Both the position numbers and the translations under genes were made by a program. A stretch of DNA of 46,889 nt from Gemmatimonadota bacterium (lineage in GTDB: Bacteria > Gemmatimonadota > Gemmatimonadetes > Longimicrobiales > Gaopeijiaceae): positions 1 to 46,889 of the forward strand of contig JBBEBG010000002.1 in assembly GCA_040882465.1 (NCBI GenBank). Reading direction: 5' to 3'. The notes beneath the pieces were generated by a model that searched no databases, had not been told where the DNA came from, and saw only the letters and a program-made list of their open reading frames with translations. Below are positions 43,165 to 46,889 of this stretch, piece by piece. The stretch's first letter is position 1. Each line of letters begins with the position of its first letter.

Positions 43165-43194
43165 GGGGCCGGCGGCTGGTACGCCGCCGGCCCC
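43165..43194 (-). terminator. Perfect 12-bp GC hairpin downstream of the giant lipoprotein gene
   Basis: GGGGCCGGCGGC (43165-43176) and GCCGCCGGCCCC (43183-43194) form a perfect 12-bp stem with the 6-base loop TGGTAC. It starts 19 bases after the stop of the giant lipoprotein. No T-tract follows, so it may protect the mRNA 3' end or assist the intrinsic terminator at 43102-43139. Confidence 0.5.
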
Positions 43195-43213
43195 TCGCGA
43201 GGAGTGAGACTGC

Positions 43214-46200
43214 TTACGGTACGTACATGATACCCACTGCCGTGGTGAGCGCCGTGGTCGCGTGAAACGGCACCTGGGCGCCGCTCGAAACGAGCCCGTC
43301 GAATCCGCCGCTCAGCCCGATAACCCGGATCTCGCGCGAACCATTGGTCGCGAGACCATCCGCCACGGTCGTAACCGGGAGGGTGAAGGAGAACGTCCAG
43401 TCGAAGTCACGAATCGACCCGTTGTCGAGCGTGGGGAAGCCCGCCGCGAAGAGGGGTGTGGGCGACGCCGTCGCACCCGCGATCGGTCTGTAATACGGCC
43501 CGACCGGACCTGGAAGAAGCGTTCCAAGGTTTTCGACCACCACGAGCCCACCCGGGAACGGGTTAGCGAACGTGATCGTCGGACCCCGCGCCCGAATTTT
43601 GATCGTCGCGGTGCGCACTACGTTCGGAGCAGAGCCCGACGGGGCCGACACCGTCATCTCCGCGATGTAGAAGTTCGCGATGTTCAGCGGTCCGACGGCG
43701 CCGCTGAATGCCGTCCCCGTCTCGACTTGTGTCGAGAGGATCGTCGCACCCGCATGCGCGGATGTTCCGGTGGCACTCGCAGCCATCGGCGCGCCATCGG
43801 TGATATGGCACGGCCTGAACGAGGCTGCAAGCACGGCACCGGCCCAAGCGTGACAGGGGTAAATGGGCACCGGGAGCGGGGACAGCGCCAGCCCTTCGAG
43901 CGTCCCGTTGTAGGCGCGTCCCGTCATGATGGATGGTTTGACCTGCACGCCGGCAGGCGTACCGCCCGCGACCGGCTCACCGTCAGGCGAGACCGCGGCC
44001 ACAACACCGGTCACCGGCTGGAGAGCCCGGATAAAGGCCGGCGACGTGGCCGTTGCCCCAGCCGCGCCGGTCGTGAAGTTGATCGGCTGCGGCATGAGGA
44101 TGAAGTCGTCGAACAACGTGGAGAACTTCAGGGCCGAATTGACGGCCCGCTCATACACCAGGTTTGCCATACCGAGATAGGATAGGTCGAACGAAGCCTC
44201 ATAGACCTCGTTTCCGAAGGTCGCCCCCGGATCCCCGTCCTGCGAAGTGCCCGGGAAGGTCGCCAGGGTGCCTCCGAAGAAGAGCCCCTGTGCGATCAGC
44301 CCCGTGAAGATGGGCCGCACCGTGTTGTTCGTGTAAACGTGCCACGCGATGATCAGCGTCAGGTTGCCCGCGCGGTCACGCGCACGCGCCTGGTAGACCT
44401 CCTGGGTCGGCGTGGCGACGACTCCACCATTGACCAGAACCGCAGGGGCTGCCGCCGTCGTGATGGACGTCGGCGTCTGGACGTACGCGCCCGTGTTGAG
44501 CGGGCTGTTCACGAAGCCCGTACCTGCCTTCGAGGTGCCGAAGGGGGTCACGTTCGCCGGCACCAGAGCCGTGCCCAACAGGTGGCCGATGCCTGCTCCT
44601 GTGAACACGCCTAGGGGCGAGTTCACGGTCGCCGTCGCCGTCACGTGCGAGTGAAGCAGCGCGCGCGAGCCTCCGGGTGCGCCCGGTGCGGCGAAGCCGG
44701 AAATCATGTCGGTCGCCGAGAACTCGAAGTTCGCACCGGCCGGTACCGTCTCAAAGACGTACTGGCGCGCCTGGCCATCCACCGCCATCGCGGGAATGCT
44801 CGGAGGGAAGGGAACAGTCGAGAAAAGGGGACCGAGTGCGGTAGCGCCCCCGACAGTCGTATACAGCGCCGACGGATCATCGGGATCGTAGCCGAACGTC
44901 GTCAGCGTGTGAGATGCGGCGTTGCTCGCCGTCAACTCGCAAACTGTGGGCTCGACAGCGCAAGGTGCGTTGGCCCCGGTGGGTAGGCTCTGGCTCGTCC
45001 AGCTGCTCGTGTTCTCGAGTCCGAAGTCATGCACCTCGACCTGAGCGTTGTAGGTCGTATTGTTGGCCGACTTGGCGATCCCGGTATTCGGAGTACAACC
45101 CTCAGCCGGAGGACCTGTGGTAAGTCCTAGGCACGGCGACTCACCATAGCTGCCAGTGTACACTACAATCGCGCCCGTGCGGACACGGAAGCGTCGCACC
45201 TGGCTGGCGCTCGTCGTGTTCAGCCCGACTCCACCGTCGACCGGGGCCGTATATCCCGTCGCGAGCCCATAGGTCTCGTTGCCCCAGTTCTCGCGGTTCT
45301 CGATGGAAGCCTGCCTGCGGAAGTCGATCGCTTGGCCCGTCGGGGCCTTGTTATCAATGTTGATCGGGAACGGATGCGGTCCCACGATCGCCGGAACGAT
45401 GTTGGGCACCGGGAAGATGACGGCGCCTCCGAACACGAGGGGATTCCCTTCCTTGTCGATCGGCACGCCGAGAATGGCCGGGGCAACGCCCGCCACCCCC
45501 GACTCGAAGCCAGCGCAAGGGAAGGTGAAGTTGAACGGAGCGACCCCATAAGGCGCCGCGACATCCGCGGCGCACCCCGGGAGGCCAACGTTGAGCGACC
45601 CATTCGGAGCCGCGATGCTCCGCGCCGTCAACCCGCCCGGGACTTCCGGCTGATAGATGACGGGAGCCGCCTGGAAGAAGACCGAGCCCGAGCTACCACC
45701 ATACCAAAGCTGACCCGGCAGTGCGCCGGAAGTCGTGCCGATGGCCTTCGCGGTCGGGAGCTTGGTCTGGTAAGCAGCCAGGCCGACCTCGGAGATGTGA
45801 ATCCGATTGAAGTTGGCAAGCGTCAATTCAATGATATTCGATGCGCTCGGTTCATCCGGCCGCTCCGACACTTCGAGGAAGGCCTGAATGTTCTGGAGAC
45901 CATTGAGGTGCCAAGCGTCGCCCGTGGGGATCTCGCCGATGATCATCCCGTCGTACCGATCGGTCTGGAAGGAAAGCTCGATCGTCACCGGAAGCAGAAC
46001 GCCGTCTGGCCCGACCCCGGCCTCCGCGAAAGCACCGGCGGAGAGTGTCTGAGAGGCCACTTTCGTGCCGCCGAGATAGACCGACACCTCCGTCGGCGTC
46101 TCGTCGTTCCCAGCCACATTCATGATGACATTTAGCTGACCGCGGATGGCGCCGATAGGCGCGCTTACAATCCCACCACCCGCGCTGTTCTGGGTCAGCT

Positions 46201-46621
46201 GCTGGATCGAAATCGTCGCGGGCTCGACCGGGATCTGGCTCACCGTAATCTGTCCGCCCACGCTGGCACTCTGCGTGCCCTTCGTGACGGACGCTGTCAC
46301 CACGGTGCTTCCGACCCCCTCGCCCGTCACGCGGCACCCGGGGTTGGAGTCGTCACCGATCTCGGTGGCGTCGCTCGCCACGTTGATGTTCTGCGAGGTG
46401 CATGTCCAGGTGATGTCGGCGCCCTCGGCGCCACCGGAGATGTTGATTGCGAAGTCCGCGGTCTCGTCGACCAGAATCTGCTGATTCTGTGGCGACATGG
46501 ACACGACGAGCGGCGGCGGCGGCAGCGGCGGCGGATCTACGACTTGTACGTCGTCTCCGCAGGCAACCAGCCCGAAGGCCATCAGCCCGGCGAATAGTGT
46601 AGAACGATGCAGCTTCATCAT
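43214..46621 (-). CDS. Giant lipoprotein with Ig-like domain, likely surface-exposed
   Basis: The 1,135-residue precursor has a lipoprotein signal (lipobox LVAC, C21), a short Pro-rich spacer (PPPLPPPP), and a bacterial Ig-like domain (about 38-130: MSPQNQQILVDETADFAINI ... VTASVTKG). The remainder is strand-rich, full of Gly, Ala, Thr, Ser and Asn, and has a low content of charged residues, as in adhesin or cell-surface structural proteins. Cysteine pairs (CLGL...EGCTP, CAVEPTVC, YPCHAW...RPCH) could form disulfides. Two ATGs abut at the start; the second (46618) is better spaced from GGGGGAG. It has a sigma-54-type promoter at 46737-46753. Amino-acid usage differs from its housekeeping neighbours. 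Function is unknown. Confidence 0.88.
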   Translation of the reverse strand: MMKLHRSTLFAGLMAFGLVACGDDVQVVDPPPLPPPPLVVSMSPQNQQILVDETADFAINISGGAEGADITWTCTSQNINVASDATEIGDDSNPGCRVTGEGVGSTVVTASVTKGTQSASVGGQITVSQIPVEPATISIQQLTQNSAGGGIVSAPIGAIRGQLNVIMNVAGNDETPTEVSVYLGGTKVASQTLSAGAFAEAGVGPDGVLLPVTIELSFQTDRYDGMIIGEIPTGDAWHLNGLQNIQAFLEVSERPDEPSASNIIELTLANFNRIHISEVGLAAYQTKLPTAKAIGTTSGALPGQLWYGGSSGSVFFQAAPVIYQPEVPGGLTARSIAAPNGSLNVGLPGCAADVAAPYGVAPFNFTFPCAGFESGVAGVAPAILGVPIDKEGNPLVFGGAVIFPVPNIVPAIVGPHPFPINIDNKAPTGQAIDFRRQASIENRENWGNETYGLATGYTAPVDGGVGLNTTSASQVRRFRVRTGAIVVYTGSYGESPCLGLTTGPPAEGCTPNTGIAKSANNTTYNAQVEVHDFGLENTSSWTSQSLPTGANAPCAVEPTVCELTASNAASHTLTTFGYDPDDPSALYTTVGGATALGPLFSTVPFPPSIPAMAVDGQARQYVFETVPAGANFEFSATDMISGFAAPGAPGGSRALLHSHVTATATVNSPLGVFTGAGIGHLLGTALVPANVTPFGTSKAGTGFVNSPLNTGAYVQTPTSITTAAAPAVLVNGGVVATPTQEVYQARARDRAGNLTLIIAWHVYTNNTVRPIFTGLIAQGLFFGGTLATFPGTSQDGDPGATFGNEVYEASFDLSYLGMANLVYERAVNSALKFSTLFDDFILMPQPINFTTGAAGATATSPAFIRALQPVTGVVAAVSPDGEPVAGGTPAGVQVKPSIMTGRAYNGTLEGLALSPLPVPIYPCHAWAGAVLAASFRPCHITDGAPMAASATGTSAHAGATILSTQVETGTAFSGAVGPLNIANFYIAEMTVSAPSGSAPNVVRTATIKIRARGPTITFANPFPGGLVVVENLGTLLPGPVGPYYRPIAGATASPTPLFAAGFPTLDNGSIRDFDWTFSFTLPVTTVADGLATNGSREIRVIGLSGGFDGLVSSGAQVPFHATTALTTAVGIMYVP

Positions 46622-46622
46622 T

Positions 46623-46637
46623 CACTCCCCCTGAGTG
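46623..46637 (-). promoter_or_regulatory. Hairpin over the ribosome site of the giant lipoprotein mRNA
   Basis: On the minus strand CACTC-AGGGG-GAGTG forms a 5-bp stem whose loop and 3' arm contain the GGGGGAG ribosome site, two to five bases before the tandem ATGs. It could lower translation unless opened. A short stem of this kind can arise by chance. Confidence 0.3.
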
Positions 46638-46642
46638 TGAAT

Positions 46643-46662
46643 GGGCATCGTTCGTGATGCCC
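46643..46662 (-). promoter_or_regulatory. Leader hairpin of the giant lipoprotein mRNA
   Basis: GGGCATC and GATGCCC form a perfect 7-bp stem around a 6-base loop (ACGAAC on the minus strand) in the 5' leader, about 22 bases upstream of the start codon. It has no T-tract and is too weak to call a terminator; it may stabilise the transcript or regulate translation. Confidence 0.35.
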
Positions 46663-46736
46663 GGTGGATTGTGCTACCGACTTCTTTTTCCCGGCATTTC
46701 GCGGCCGACGCGTTGAGATAGTCCGAGCCGATGACT

Positions 46737-46753
46737 TGCAAGTCCGGTGCCAA
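46737..46753 (-). promoter_or_regulatory. Sigma-54 (RpoN) promoter of the giant lipoprotein gene
   Basis: The minus strand reads TTGGCACCGGACTTGCA. This matches the -24/-12 consensus YTGGCACGRNNNTTGCW at every position except the G after TGGCAC. The GG of -24 and GC of -12 are correctly spaced. Transcription would start near 46725, giving a leader of about 105 bases. Such promoters need an enhancer-binding activator; a 15-base inverted repeat (CCTTGT-CGT-ACAAGG, 46775-46789) and two CACCGGAAC repeats (46810 and 46839) upstream are possible binding sites. Confidence 0.7.
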
Positions 46754-46889
46754 TCGGAGCCCCCCTACGCAATCCCTTGTCGTACAAGGAAATTCGAGGC
46801 GGCTCCGGGCACCGGAACCCGCCCGTCTTCAGCGGATTCACCGGAACACCCTCAGATTTTTGAGCAGCGTGTCTCTAAAGTTTTCCACA
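46754..46889. other. Non-coding upstream region of the giant lipoprotein gene
   Basis: No gene is supported here. The stretch holds the inverted repeat CCTTGT-CGT-ACAAGG (46775-46789), a direct repeat CACCGGAAC at 46810-46818 and 46839-46847 (29 bases apart), and AT-richer DNA at the window edge. These are candidate regulator-binding sites for the sigma-54 promoter, without proof. Confidence 0.4.

Overview
This is a GC-rich, gene-dense stretch of a Gram-negative bacterial chromosome with no transposase, integrase, phage gene or CRISPR array. Lipoproteins with lipobox cysteines, an outer-membrane-type beta-barrel C-terminus, peptidoglycan enzymes, a B12-dependent ribonucleotide reductase and a fused two-domain oxo-acid dehydrogenase E1 fit an environmental lineage such as Gemmatimonadota. 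That assignment is an inference from gene content and protein style; no rRNA gene is present to test it. Coding density is very high and no gap between genes exceeds 300 bases. Many neighbours overlap by 1 to 4 bases (ATGA, GTGA, TGATG), and these junctions fix several non-ATG starts.

Region 1 (1-11.9 kb, all minus strand) is a housekeeping block. Read in the direction of transcription it holds pyk, a PhnP-like metallo-beta-lactamase, pgi, a YtxH-like protein, a BrkB/YihY-L,D-transpeptidase fusion, smpB, a periplasmic amidase, pyrD, pyrF, a secreted small protein, cysS, then tRNA-Thr(TGT), tRNA-Tyr, tRNA-Gly, tRNA-Thr(GGT) and the first codons of tuf. The tRNA-tuf operon has a clear sigma-70-type promoter whose -35 box overlaps the cysS stop codon.

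Region 2 (12-22.4 kb) carries rnd, a small hypothetical gene, a DksA-type zinc-finger protein, a YggX-type protein with two CxxC pairs, an ornithine aminotransferase, class II ribonucleotide reductase (nrdJ) under a promoter with two NrdR-like boxes, and a large secreted metallopeptidase-like/beta-propeller/beta-barrel protein.

Region 3 (21.8-31.4 kb) has a membrane protein, a glycosyltransferase overlapping anmK, a divergent M20 amidohydrolase-GGT pair, a proline-rich lipoprotein and an ABC exporter half-transporter with a degenerate catalytic site.

Region 4 (31.4-37.5 kb, minus strand) is a run of nine genes: a small basic protein, a T2SSG-like protein, a VTT/DedA-like membrane protein, coaE, a PHP phosphoesterase, an NrnA-type DHH phosphoesterase, a hypothetical gene, a Fur-family regulator and a cardiolipin-synthase-like enzyme.

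Region 5 (37.7-46.9 kb) has a hypothetical gene, a YyaL/DUF255 thioredoxin-domain protein, the fused E1 enzyme, a small lipoprotein, and an 1,135-residue lipoprotein preceded by a near-perfect sigma-54 promoter.

The strongest unusual signals are the BrkB-L,D-transpeptidase fusion with a possible internal start, the NrdR-controlled nrdJ promoter, the sigma-54 promoter of the giant lipoprotein, and the grouping of coaE with two candidate pAp/oligonucleotide phosphoesterases.
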